Assembly (NCBI RefSeq): GCF_900116765.1
Contig: NZ_UETC01000001.1
Span: forward strand, 620,001-684,000
Length of the DNA: 64,000 bases
Source of the DNA: Jannaschia seohaensis
GTDB taxonomy: Bacteria > Pseudomonadota > Alphaproteobacteria > Rhodobacterales > Rhodobacteraceae
Direction of reading: 5' to 3'
Each line of letters begins with the position of its first letter. Within the stretch, counting starts at the first letter, position 1. Shown here one piece after another: positions 53,189-61,588 of this stretch. The notes under the pieces were generated by a model. That model worked only from the letters and a program-made list of their open reading frames with translations, was not told the origin of the DNA and searched no databases. Both the position numbers and the translations under genes were made by a program.

Positions 53189-54223
53189 ATGACGACCCGC
53201 AGAACCTTCGCGGCCCTTCTGGGCGCGACGGCCCTTGCCGTGACCGCGCTGCCCGCCGCGGCGCAGGAGGTCACGCTCAAGCTGCACCAATTCCTGCCCG
53301 CGCAGGCGAATGTGCCGAAGCTGATCCTCGACGTCTGGGCGGACAATGTGGAGGAAAGCTCCGGCGGCCGCATCGAGGTGGAGCGGTATCCGTCCATGCA
53401 GCTTGGCGGCTCCCCGCCGCAGCTGATCGACCAAGCCATCGATGGCGTCGCGGATGTGGTCTGGACGGTGGTCGGCTACACGCCCGGCCGTTTCCCCTCG
53501 ACCGAAGTGTTCGAACTGCCCTTCATGGTGACCGATGCCCGCGCTGGCTCCGCCGCCTATTGGCAGATGTTCGAAGAGCATATGCAGGACGAGTTCGCGG
53601 ACGTGAAGATCCTGGGCACCTGGATCCACGGGCCGGGTATGATCCATTCCGACGTGCCGGTCTCGACCCCCGACGACATGAAGGGCCTCAAGATCCGCGG
53701 CGCGACCCGGCAGGTGAACGCGCTGCTCCAGGCGCTGGGCGCGGAGCCCGTGGGCATGCCCGTCCCCGCGATCCCCGAGGCGCTTAGCAAGGGCGTGATC
53801 GACGGCACGACCATCCCCTGGGAGGTGACGCCGGCGCTAAAGCTTACGGAGCTGGTCGAGAACCATACCGAGTTCGAGGGCGCACATCTCTATAACGTGA
53901 CCTTCGTGCTGGCGATGAACAAGGACCGCTACGAGAGCCTGCCCGACGACCTGAAGGCGGCCATCGACGAGAATTCCGGTCTGGAGTTCAGCATCTTCGC
54001 CGGCGGCACGCAGTCCGATGCGGACGGTCCCTCGCGCGAGGTGGCGCTGGATGCGGGCAACACCATCATCACCGTCAGTGAGGAAGAGGCCGAAGCCTGG
54101 CGCGAAGCCGCGCAGCCGGTCTACGACACCTGGCTCGCCGAGATGGAGGAGCGCGGGATCGACGGCCAGGCCCTCATCGACCAGGCGCGCCAGCTGATGG
54201 CGGATTACGAAGGCGGAAGCTGA
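53189..54223 (+). CDS. TRAP transporter substrate-binding protein (DctP family)
   Basis: 344 aa from ATG 53189, with GGGAGG 8 nt upstream (an earlier ATG 53181 runs into a stop). Sec signal peptide ending P-A-A-A-Q, then L-K-L-H-Q-F-L-P, G-R-I-E-V-E-R-Y-P-S-M-Q-L-G-G, D-D-M-K-G-L-K-I-R and N-A-L-L-Q-A-L-G-A-E-P-V-G-M-P, the DctP fold. Periplasmic receptor for an organic acid. The carboxylate-binding Arg lies in K-I-R-G. A strong hairpin follows before the permease genes. Substrate unknown. Confidence 0.93.
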   Translation: MTTRRTFAALLGATALAVTALPAAAQEVTLKLHQFLPAQANVPKLILDVWADNVEESSGGRIEVERYPSMQLGGSPPQLIDQAIDGVADVVWTVVGYTPGRFPSTEVFELPFMVTDARAGSAAYWQMFEEHMQDEFADVKILGTWIHGPGMIHSDVPVSTPDDMKGLKIRGATRQVNALLQALGAEPVGMPVPAIPEALSKGVIDGTTIPWEVTPALKLTELVENHTEFEGAHLYNVTFVLAMNKDRYESLPDDLKAAIDENSGLEFSIFAGGTQSDADGPSREVALDAGNTIITVSEEEAEAWREAAQPVYDTWLAEMEERGIDGQALIDQARQLMADYEGGS

Positions 54224-54248
54224 GGCTCGGCCTTCGGGGAAGCACGAA

Positions 54249-54279
54249 CGGGGCCGATCTCGACCCGAGGTCGGCCCCG
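54249..54279 (+). terminator. Stem-loop between dctP and dctQ (partial terminator/attenuator)
   Basis: CGGGGCCGA (54249-54257) pairs with TCGGCCCCG (54271-54279); the inside CTCG/CGAG (54259-54262/54266-54269) extends it. A weak T content (ATT) follows. Such hairpins keep the binding protein more abundant than the permeases; this role is inferred. Confidence 0.55.
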
Positions 54280-54382
54280 ATTGCGTCCGGTGGGACATGA
54301 GTATTTGTGAACCCGTGATGGAGGCAGGGGCGTCCATCCGGATGGGGCGGCCCCGATCCGCCCCCGAGCAGGGGAGCCCGGC

Positions 54383-54958
54383 ATGCTGGGACGGATCGTC
54401 GAGGCGCTCGCACGGTTGATGGCGGTGCTGGGGGGGCTGGTGCTGACCGGCCTGATCCTGATGACATGCCTGTCGATCCTGGGGCGGTCGGCGAGCGGCG
54501 TGCTGAACGCCGACTGGATGCCGGAGGGGCTCGGCGCGGCCTTGCTGGGGCTGGGGATCGGGCCGATCCGCGGAGATTTCGAACTGGTCGAGGCGGGCAT
54601 GGCCTTTGTCATCTTCGCTTTCCTGCCGATCACCCAGTTGAAGGGCGGCCATGCCTCGGTCGATATTTTCACCAATATGCTGGGGCTTCGGGCCAACCGC
54701 GTGCTGACCTTGCTCTGGGCGCTGCTTTTCGCGGCCGCGATGGTGCTGATCGCGTGGCAGCTTTGGCAGGGCACCCAGGACAAGATGCGCAACGGGGAGA
54801 CGTCGTTCCTGATCCAATTCCCGATCTGGTGGGCCTATGCGGCCTCGCTGGTGGGGGCGGTGGCGGCGGCGGCGACCTCCGTCTACATCGCGCTGGTGCG
54901 GCTGGCGGAGTTGGCCACCGGCGACGCGATCCTGACCGGTGAGGGGGCGGAGCATTGA
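54383..54958 (+). CDS. TRAP transporter small permease (DctQ)
   Basis: 191 aa from ATG 54383. Four hydrophobic segments with M-T-C-L-S-I-L-G-R-S and L-P-I-T-Q-L-K-G-G-H-A-S-V-D-I-F, the standard DctQ topology. Its stop overlaps the dctM start (TTGA). Membrane partner of DctM. High class confidence. Confidence 0.92.
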   Translation: MLGRIVEALARLMAVLGGLVLTGLILMTCLSILGRSASGVLNADWMPEGLGAALLGLGIGPIRGDFELVEAGMAFVIFAFLPITQLKGGHASVDIFTNMLGLRANRVLTLLWALLFAAAMVLIAWQLWQGTQDKMRNGETSFLIQFPIWWAYAASLVGAVAAAATSVYIALVRLAELATGDAILTGEGAEH

Positions 54959-56442
54959 GCGATCTGGCCATCGGGCTCGTCTCCTTCCCGGCGCTGCTGG
55001 TCCTGATCTTTCTGCGCGTGCCCATCGGGCTGGCGATGTTCACGACCGGCTTCGTCGGGCTCTGGCTGGTGACCGACGGGACGCTGGTGGGGCTGAGCCG
55101 GCTCAAGAACGAGACCTATTCGACCTTTTCCTCCTACTCGCTATCCATCGTGCCGATGTTCCTTCTGATGGGGCATTGCGCGACGCTGGGGGGCATGAGC
55201 CAGGCGCTGTTCCGGGCGTCCGAAGGGTTTCTGGGGCACCGCAAGGGCGGCGTGGCCATGGCCGCGATCGGCGCCTGCGCGGGGTTCGGGGCGATCTGCG
55301 GCTCGTCGCTGGCCACGGCGGCCACGATGGGGCGCGTCGCCCTGCCGGAGCTGCGCCGCTATGGCTACGATGGCGGGTTCTCGACGGCGACGCTGGCCGC
55401 CGGGGGGACGCTGGGCATCCTGATCCCGCCCTCGGTCGTCCTGGTGATCTATGCGATCCTGACCGAGCAGAACATCGCCAAGCTGTTCCTGGCGGCCTTC
55501 ATTCCGGGCGTGCTGGCGGCGCTGGGCTATATCATAGCCGTGCGCATCTATGTCTGGCGGAACCCCGATCTGGCCGGCACGCGGGAGGCGATCCCGATGG
55601 GGCAGCGGTTCCGGCAACTCGGGGCGGTCTGGCCGGTGCTGGTCGTGTTCCTGGCCGTGGTCGGTGGGATCTATGGCGGCATCTTCACGCCCACCGAGGC
55701 GGCGGCGGTGGGGGCGCTGGGCACGGGACTGATCGCGCTGGTGAATGGCGGGCTGACCGGAAAGACCCTGATCGAGAGCTTTCTGGTCACCGCGAAATCC
55801 TCGGCGATGATCTTCTTCATCGTGCTGGGCGCGGCCTTCTATAACGGGTTTCTGGCGCTGACCCAGGTGCCGCAGGAGATGGCGGACTGGGTCGTGACCC
55901 AAGGCTTCGCGCCGATCACGGTGCTGATCGTGATCCTGGCCTTCTATCTGATCTTCGGCTGCCTGATGGATTCGCTGTCGATGATCCTCCTGACGATCCC
56001 GATCTTCTTTCCGGTGATCTCGGCGCTCGATTTCGGGCTGGTCGACCTGATCGCGATGCAGCACGAGGCGGCGCTGGCCGCTTTGGCCTCGGGCGCGGAG
56101 ATCGCGGCGGAGGTGCGCGCGGAGGTCGAGGCGCTGATCGCCGCCGGGCTGGAGATCCCACGGGAGTTGCAGCGCGAGATCGACATCCGGGTGACTCAGG
56201 GGATGGCGGACCGCATCGCGGCGGAGCGCACGGCGATCTGGTTCGGCATTCTGGTGCTGATCGTGGTCGAGGTCGGGCTGATCACGCCGCCGGTGGGGAT
56301 GAACCTGTTCGTGCTGAACGCGATGGACAGGGCGACGCCGATCCTGCGGACCTATCGGGCGGTGGTCTATTTCGTGGGGACCGATCTGGTGCGCGTGGCG
56401 ATCCTGGTGGCATTCCCTGCGATTACGTTGTTCCTGATCTGA
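54955..56442 (+). CDS. TRAP transporter large permease (DctM) with a ~65-aa inserted segment
   Basis: 495 aa from TTG 54955 overlapping the dctQ stop. About 12 membrane segments; R-V-P-I-G-L-A-M, F-G-A-I-C-G-S-S-L-A-T-A-A-T-M-G, G-T-L-G-I-L-I-P-P-S, F-T-P-T-E-A-A-A-V-G and V-G-L-I-T-P-P-V-G-M-N-L-F are all present. Usual DctM proteins are about 425-440 aa. Here a polar, Ala/Glu-rich, helical stretch (about 56041-56235, D-L-I-A-M-Q-H-E-A-A to A-D-R-I-A-A-E-R-T-A) interrupts the normally direct join between the F-F-P-V-I helix and I-W-F-G-I. The transporter should be functional, with an extra soluble loop. Confidence 0.93.
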   Translation: MSDLAIGLVSFPALLVLIFLRVPIGLAMFTTGFVGLWLVTDGTLVGLSRLKNETYSTFSSYSLSIVPMFLLMGHCATLGGMSQALFRASEGFLGHRKGGVAMAAIGACAGFGAICGSSLATAATMGRVALPELRRYGYDGGFSTATLAAGGTLGILIPPSVVLVIYAILTEQNIAKLFLAAFIPGVLAALGYIIAVRIYVWRNPDLAGTREAIPMGQRFRQLGAVWPVLVVFLAVVGGIYGGIFTPTEAAAVGALGTGLIALVNGGLTGKTLIESFLVTAKSSAMIFFIVLGAAFYNGFLALTQVPQEMADWVVTQGFAPITVLIVILAFYLIFGCLMDSLSMILLTIPIFFPVISALDFGLVDLIAMQHEAALAALASGAEIAAEVRAEVEALIAAGLEIPRELQREIDIRVTQGMADRIAAERTAIWFGILVLIVVEVGLITPPVGMNLFVLNAMDRATPILRTYRAVVYFVGTDLVRVAILVAFPAITLFLI

Positions 56443-56447
56443 GGGCG

Positions 56448-56497
56448 CCGGGGGGCCAGCCCCCCGGACCCCCCGGGATATTTATGCAGGGAAGAAG
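56448..56497 (+). repeat. Structured intergenic repeat, subfamily A, copy 3
   Basis: Hairpin CCGGGGGGC-CA-GCCCCCCGG (56448-56467), then the core from GGATATTTATG to CAGGGAAGAAG (56476-56497), plus-strand orientation. The only copy between co-directional genes. Its purine tail GAAGAAGGAGGGG forms the ribosome-binding site of the next gene. Confidence 0.78.
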
Positions 56498-56507
56498 GAG
56501 GGGCCCG

Positions 56508-57476
56508 ATGTTTTCATCCGACGAGTTGGAAGCCGCCGCCGCGCTGGTCCACAACCAGGTACCGCCGTCGCCGCAGCTGCGTTGGCCGCTGCTGGACGAG
56601 GCGACGGGGGCGCGGGTGGTGGTCAAGCACGAGAACCACAACCCCACCGGCGCGTTCAAGGTGCGGGGCGGGGTGACCTTCGTCGACTGGTTGCGGCGGA
56701 CGCAGCCCGAGTCGCGTGGGATCATCACCGCAACGCGGGGCAATCACGGGCAGAGCCAGGCGCGCGCCGCCGTGGCCGCGGGGCTGCGCGCAGTTGTCTA
56801 TGTGCCCGAGGGGAACTCGCCCGAGAAGAACGACGCCATGCGCGCCTGGGGGGCGGAGTTGCGCGTCCATGGGCAGGATTTCGACACCGCCCGGGAGGAG
56901 GCCTTTCGCGTGGCCGAGGCCGAGGGCTTGACCATCGTTCCGCCCTTCCACCGGGAACTGGTGCGCGGCGTTGCGACCTATGCCTGGGAGCTATTGAGCG
57001 CAGAGCCGGGGATCGAGACGCTTTACGTCCCGATCGGCTGCGGCTCGGGCATCTGCGGCTGCATCGCGGCGCGGGACGCGCTGGGCCACCGGGCGGAGAT
57101 CGTGGGCGTCGTGTCCGAGAACGCCCGCTGTGCCCAACTCTCGGTCGAGGCGGGGCGGCTGGTCGAGACGAACTCCGCGGCGACCTTCGCCGATGGGATG
57201 GCGGTGCGGGTGCCGGTGCAGGCGGCGCTCGACATCTATGGGCCCGGGGCCGCGCGGATCATCGATGTTTCCGACGATCTGATCGCCGAGGCGATTCGTC
57301 TGTTCTGGACCGCGACTCATAATGCCGCGGAGGGGGCCGGGGCCGCGCCGCTGGCGGGGCTCCTGAAGGAAAAGGAGCGGATGGCCGGGCGCGAGGTGGC
57401 CGTGATCCTGTGCGGTGGAAACATTGACGCGGGCAGGATGGTCACTGTGCTCAAGGGCGGGACGCCCCGGCCCTGA
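56508..57476 (+). CDS. Threonine dehydratase-like PLP enzyme (fold type II)
   Basis: 322 aa from ATG 56508, with GGAGGGG 5-11 nt upstream supplied by the preceding repeat. N-P-T-G-A-F-K-V-R-G-G carries PLP Lys51; R-G-N-H-G-Q-S binds the cofactor ring; G-C-G-S-G-I-C-G is the phosphate loop. It resembles biosynthetic/catabolic threonine dehydratase and the related hydroxyectoine-degradation EutB enzymes, without the ACT domain. It deaminates threonine/serine or a beta-hydroxy amino acid. It may be co-transcribed with dctPQM, in which case the transporter could bring in its substrate (inference). Confidence 0.85.
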   Translation: MFSSDELEAAAALVHNQVPPSPQLRWPLLDEATGARVVVKHENHNPTGAFKVRGGVTFVDWLRRTQPESRGIITATRGNHGQSQARAAVAAGLRAVVYVPEGNSPEKNDAMRAWGAELRVHGQDFDTAREEAFRVAEAEGLTIVPPFHRELVRGVATYAWELLSAEPGIETLYVPIGCGSGICGCIAARDALGHRAEIVGVVSENARCAQLSVEAGRLVETNSAATFADGMAVRVPVQAALDIYGPGAARIIDVSDDLIAEAIRLFWTATHNAAEGAGAAPLAGLLKEKERMAGREVAVILCGGNIDAGRMVTVLKGGTPRP

Positions 57477-57659
57477 TCCCGCGCATTCTCGTCGAATGCT
57501 CCGCGAGCGCCCGGCCTTCGGTCCGGTGCGGGCCGGGATTTCGCCATCATCCTTCGAACCTGTGCCTGGAACTATCCTGACCGCTCCGCACTCTCGCCCC
57601 GTTCCCTTGATCAGAAGGAGGGGCGGCGCCGAGGCCGCGAGACGGGACGGGAATCGCCG

Positions 57660-58289
57660 ATGGAGCCTTCGAGCAAACATCTTCCTTTGCTGGGTCTGGC
57701 TCTGGTGGCTGCGTGGACGACAATTGGCGCGGGCGTCGAAGCGAACCAGCCGCAGGTCGATCGCGGCTTCCTGCCCCAGCGCGCGGTGGATGCCTTTGCC
57801 GATTACAGCCTGACTGCGGTCTTCGGTGCCATCCTGACGCTCACCGCGGTCACCCTGATCGTGCTGCGCCTGACCCGGGCGCAGCGGCGGGAATTGCGGC
57901 GCGAGGTGTTGGGCCTGCCCGAGGGGCCGCGGTTCAACGTGGTGGACGCGATGGTGCACTGCGTCTGGCGTGGCAACGAGATCGATGAAAAGCGGTTGGA
58001 GCGGGCGCTGCAAATCGCCCGGGCGACCACCGAGATGGACTATAGCGAGGCCCATATCCGCGAGGCGGCGCTGCGCGCCGACCGGCTGATCGGCCCGGGA
58101 TCGTTCTGGCATCTGCGGGACGGCATGACCCGGGGCGAGCGGATGGTCGTGTTCAACGCCGCGCTGTCGGTGTTGCTGGAGGACGGGCCGCTCACGCCGG
58201 GCGACCGGTCCATGCTGAAGTCGCTGTCGCGCGGATTGCGGCTGGGCCGGGAAGACCTGCGCTATCTTGGAAAGTTGATCCCGCAATGA
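57660..58289 (+). CDS. Membrane-anchored TerB-like protein, first of a tandem pair
   Basis: 209 aa from ATG 57660. A signal-anchor (about 8-26) and a second hydrophobic helix (about 48-68), then R-R-E-L-R-R-E-V-L-G-L-P-E-G-P and a C-terminal seven-helix-like domain with E-R-M-V-V-F-N-A-A-L-S-V-L-L-E-D-G-P-L-T-P-G-D (TerB/tellurite-resistance-like D-G-x-x-x-x-x-E/D). The four-base overlap ATGA with the next gene and the shared layout mark them as paralogues acting together. Function unknown. Confidence 0.72.
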   Translation: MEPSSKHLPLLGLALVAAWTTIGAGVEANQPQVDRGFLPQRAVDAFADYSLTAVFGAILTLTAVTLIVLRLTRAQRRELRREVLGLPEGPRFNVVDAMVHCVWRGNEIDEKRLERALQIARATTEMDYSEAHIREAALRADRLIGPGSFWHLRDGMTRGERMVVFNAALSVLLEDGPLTPGDRSMLKSLSRGLRLGREDLRYLGKLIPQ

Positions 58290-59128
58290 TGCAGACGAAC
58301 CCGTTTGCCGCGATGGCCGCGGCTCTGCTGCTGCTTCCGACCTCGCCCGCGCCGACGCTCCTGTCCGACCGGGTCACGACCGAGCTGCGCGAGGTGGTGC
58401 ATCTATCGGAGGTGCCTGACCTGTCGCTGTGCCGGGTCGTCGAGACGCGGCGGATCGGCCTGGTGCCCTACCGCAGGGCGGCGCTTGGCTATGCTCTGTC
58501 GGATACGCGCTGCGAAGGCGGGCAGAGCTGGGCCCTGACCGTGCCCGTGGCAACTCTGCGAGCCGAGGGGCATGTGGAGGCCTGGGTGCCCGATGCGCCC
58601 CGGCTCTCGCTCGGCGAGACGGTTCGGGGTCATCTGGGCCTGTTGGCCCTGTTGGCCGTCTGTCTCGCCTCGGTGGGGCTCGCCGTGATGCGCTGGCGAA
58701 TCCGGCTGGTGCGGATGGAGATCCTGGGGCTGCGCGACGGCCCGGTCTTTCGGATGATCGACGCGATGTGCCATGCCGCGGCCGCGAGCGACAGGTCCGG
58801 CCCCGATGCCGTGGAGCATATCCGCGACCTCGCGTGCGAGTTGACGGGGATGGACTATACGACGGCTCATATCGAGGCCGTGATCGCGCGCGCGGACCGG
58901 CTGCAAAAGGCGGGGGATCACCACCGATTCGGCGTCGGGCTCTCGGCGCGGCAGAAGACGATGCTGCTGGAGGGCGTCTTGAGCGTCGTGATGGCCGACG
59001 GGCGGCTCAGCATGGCGGAGAGCCGGTTTTGTGCCGATCTGGCGCGGGGGCTCGGTCTGGCGCGGGCCGAGGCCTGGGCCGCGCGGTCCCGTGTGCTCAG
59101 GCGGCGAGCAGGCGTAGCCCCTGCGTGA
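58286..59128 (+). CDS. Membrane-anchored TerB-like protein, second of the pair
   Basis: 280 aa from ATG 58286. Signal peptide, an extracytoplasmic domain of about 90 residues with two Cys (L-C-R-V-V-E and T-R-C-E-G-G, possible disulfide), a membrane helix (about 113-133), then R-M-E-I-L-G-L-R-D-G-P-V-F-R-M-I-D-A-M-C-H and a TerB-like domain with L-S-V-V-M-A-D-G-R-L-S-M-A-E-S-R-F. The block around M-D-Y-T-T-A-H-I-E matches M-D-Y-S-E-A-H-I-R in the first copy. Its end overlaps the GntR gene on the other strand by 32 bp. Confidence 0.72.
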   Translation: MMQTNPFAAMAAALLLLPTSPAPTLLSDRVTTELREVVHLSEVPDLSLCRVVETRRIGLVPYRRAALGYALSDTRCEGGQSWALTVPVATLRAEGHVEAWVPDAPRLSLGETVRGHLGLLALLAVCLASVGLAVMRWRIRLVRMEILGLRDGPVFRMIDAMCHAAAASDRSGPDAVEHIRDLACELTGMDYTTAHIEAVIARADRLQKAGDHHRFGVGLSARQKTMLLEGVLSVVMADGRLSMAESRFCADLARGLGLARAEAWAARSRVLRRRAGVAPA

Positions 59129-59744
59129 CATCCGCGCGCAGCGCGACCCGCAGCCCCGGCTCGTCCCCGGCCCGCAGCGCGGCGACGATCAAGCGATGGT
59201 TGCGGGGGACGCCGGTGCGCCCCAGCCGGCCGTAGAGGCTGCGCATGGTGGGACCGAGTTGAAGCCAGACCGTCTCGGCCATCGCCAGCATCGCCGGAGC
59301 CTGGGCGCGCAGGTAGAGCGTGCGGTGGAACTCCAGATTGGTGCGGATGTAGCCGGAGGCGTCCTGCTTGGCGACCTGCTCGGCGATGGCGATGTTGATC
59401 TTCTCCATCCGTTCGATCAGCGCGAAATGGGCGCGGGGCAGGGCACGCACGGCAAGTTCCGGCTCCAGCAGGGAGCGGAGCGCGGCCAGTTCCTCGATGC
59501 GCTCATTGGAGAGCAGCGGCGTGGTGATGCGCCCCGACGCCGAGAGGGAGAGCGCGCCTTCGGCGACCAGCCGCCGCAGCGCCTCGCGCACGGGCGTGAC
59601 CGAGACGCCGTAGTCGCGGCCGATGCCGCGGAGGGTCAGCGGCGTGCCGGGCGGCAGCTCCCCGTGCATGATGCGGGTCCGGAGCGAGCGGTAGAGCCGG
59701 TCATGGGCGGCGCCGGCGCCGTCAGGGAGGGGGTTGAGCAACAT
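59097..59744 (-). CDS. GntR family transcriptional regulator (FCD subgroup)
   Basis: 215 aa from ATG 59744. Winged HTH (about 15-75: L-R-G-I-G-R-D-Y-G-V-S-V-T-P-V-R-E-A-L-R-R-L) and an all-helical FCD effector domain (L-R-S-L-L-E-P-E-L-A; N-L-E-F-H-R-T-L-Y; R-N-H-R-L-I-V-A-A-L-R-A-G-D) with the His residues that bind a metal or acid ligand. It could control the nearby TRAP/dehydratase genes, but that is a guess. Tail-to-tail overlap with the preceding gene. Confidence 0.9.
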   Translation of the reverse strand: MLLNPLPDGAGAAHDRLYRSLRTRIMHGELPPGTPLTLRGIGRDYGVSVTPVREALRRLVAEGALSLSASGRITTPLLSNERIEELAALRSLLEPELAVRALPRAHFALIERMEKINIAIAEQVAKQDASGYIRTNLEFHRTLYLRAQAPAMLAMAETVWLQLGPTMRSLYGRLGRTGVPRNHRLIVAALRAGDEPGLRVALRADVTQGLRLLAA

Positions 59745-59774
59745 GGACGCAGTTTGGCCGGCGCGGAGGCGGGG

Positions 59775-60506
59775 TCAAGCGGGGGCGTCGTCGGCCCGAC
59801 TCGGGCCTGCTCCGCCCGGCCCCGCATCGAAGCGAATCGCGTGCAGCGCCGCCCCCTCGCGCCGTAGCCAGTCGCGCCGCGGCTTCCAGTCGGGGAAGAG
59901 GATAGAGACCTGCGCCCAGAAGCGCGGCGAGTGGTCCATATGCGCGAGATGCGCGACCTCATGGGCGGCGACGTAATCAAGCACATCCGGTGGCGCCATG
60001 ATCAGCCGCCAGGAAAACATCAGATCCCCGCGCGACGTGCAGGAGCCCCAGCGGGAGCGGGTGTCGCGCAGCGTAATACGGCCCGGCGCCCGGCCTAGGG
60101 CGGAGGCATGGCGATCGACCGCCTCGGTCAGGTGGGTGCGCGCCATCTCGCGCAGCAGGGCCTGGATCCGGATGCCGGCGCGCGCATCGTCGGGCACTCG
60201 GACCCCTGCCCCGGTCCAGCGCGCGGCGCGGCCCGGCCCCGCCTCGACTGGAACCTCGCGCCCCATCACCGGCAGCGTCGCGCCCACGCGCGCCCGGCGC
60301 GCCGTGGGGGCGGCGGCGACCTGGCGGGCGATCCAGCCGGCTTGGGTCTCGGCGAAGGCCCGCCCCTCCGCCATCGGCGTGCGCGCGGGCAGGGTCAATG
60401 TCACCGCCCCATCCGTGCGTCCGACCTTCAGCGACAGCCGCCGCGCCCGGGCCGAACGGCGCACGGCGATGGCGGGCAGACCGGGCAGGTCGATGGAGTG
60501 GGTCAT
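59775..60506 (-). CDS. YgjP-like zinc metallopeptidase (M48/DUF45)
   Basis: 243 aa from ATG 60506. S-R-W-G-S-C (151-156) and the zinc motif H-E-V-A-H (182-186) followed by H-x-D-H-S-P-R-F-W are the DUF45/YgjP signature. In many alphaproteobacteria it is a single-copy gene of unknown physiological role. It ends 31 bp before the GntR start region, same strand, possibly one transcript. High family confidence. Confidence 0.9.
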   Translation of the reverse strand: MTHSIDLPGLPAIAVRRSARARRLSLKVGRTDGAVTLTLPARTPMAEGRAFAETQAGWIARQVAAAPTARRARVGATLPVMGREVPVEAGPGRAARWTGAGVRVPDDARAGIRIQALLREMARTHLTEAVDRHASALGRAPGRITLRDTRSRWGSCTSRGDLMFSWRLIMAPPDVLDYVAAHEVAHLAHMDHSPRFWAQVSILFPDWKPRRDWLRREGAALHAIRFDAGPGGAGPSRADDAPA

Positions 60507-60621
60507 GGACGGGTCTCCGCCGTGGCTGCACGCGCCGGGGTTGCCAGGGCCAGGGGGCTGTGGCATGGCAGCCTATTCCCCCGACCGGCGTAGTCCGCCG
60601 GACCGATACGAAGGATGCGAC

Positions 60622-60951
60622 ATGCCCAAGGAAGAATGGGGCGTCAAGCGGGTCTGTCCGACGACCGGCAAGCGCTTCTACGACCTCAACCGAGATCCCA
60701 TCATCAGCCCCTATACCGGGGAGGTCGTCACCGTCGACACGGGTGCCAAGACCCGCGTTCTGGTGGCCGATAAGGACGACGTGGACGCTAAGAAGGCCGA
60801 TGCCGACGAGGACGATCTGCTGCTCGACGACGACGACATCGATGACGATGACGCCGCCGATACCGATGACGACGTGCTCGACGATGACGAGGACGACACC
60901 GTCTCGCTGGAAGACATCGCCGATGTCGATGGCGAGAAAGACGACGACTGA
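60622..60951 (+). CDS. FYDLN-acid (TIGR02300) family protein
   Basis: 109 aa from ATG 60622. The N-terminal half has W-G-V-K-R-V-C-P-T-T-G-K-R-F-Y-D-L-N-R-D-P-I, a one-Cys zinc-ribbon-like piece; the second half is almost pure Asp/Glu. Typical TIGR02300, found only in alphaproteobacteria; function unknown. Positioned before a tRNA gene. Confidence 0.94.
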   Translation: MPKEEWGVKRVCPTTGKRFYDLNRDPIISPYTGEVVTVDTGAKTRVLVADKDDVDAKKADADEDDLLLDDDDIDDDDAADTDDDVLDDDEDDTVSLEDIADVDGEKDDD

Positions 60952-61023
60952 TTTCCAGGGCGCGCGGGCGGGTTTTTCCGCTTGCGCCCCCTCGGTTGCC
61001 GGATTAGGAGGCAGCCCACGGAA

Positions 61024-61099
<76 letters not shown>

Positions 61100-61588
61100 A
61101 ATTTCCCTCATTTCGATTAGTGAACGCGAGTCGCGGGTCGTAACGCGAAGGGCAGTGGCTGTTGTCCCAAGGCGTCGCGCGGGTGCCCGATAGCCGTCCC
61201 AGGTAACTGACGCCGGAGCCGGCCGACGCGATCAACACACGCAAAATCCCGTAGTTTTTCGTAAAACCGAGGGGGAGGGGAGCCACCTACGCTCCGGAGA
61301 ACGCGCTGGCCATGACCGAGATCCGGTCCTGGTGTCGTGAAAAAAGATCGGCCGTCGTGCGACCTTCGACCGGAGCCTCGTCGAGGACAAAGGCCAGCAA
61401 ACGCGCCTGAAATGGGGAGGCAAGTCAGGCCCGCTCAACCTCTCTGAGCCAGCGAAGATGCGCCGCGGGAAAGGATCGACTGGAGCTGCCCTCCATCGGT
61501 CCGGCGCGGGCCGCGAATCGTCTCGGCCCAGGAGGCAGGGGTCCGGGCCGCCCCTTGGAACGGCCCGGACGGTTCTCATGGCGTCGGG
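61100..61588. other. Intergenic region after tRNA-Ala, no supported gene
   Basis: About 490 bp between the tRNA and the end of the repeat protein. It holds a short AT-rich spot (61243-61267, including the small inverted pair GTTTT/AAAAC) and a 46-codon open stretch on the minus strand (61287-61424) whose translation, L-A-F-V-L-D-E-A-P-V-E-G-R-T-T and on to a stop, looks like a real C-terminus without a start. That may be a gene remnant. The 3' side of a tRNA is a frequent integration site, but no repeated tRNA end is visible inside the window. Confidence 0.4.
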
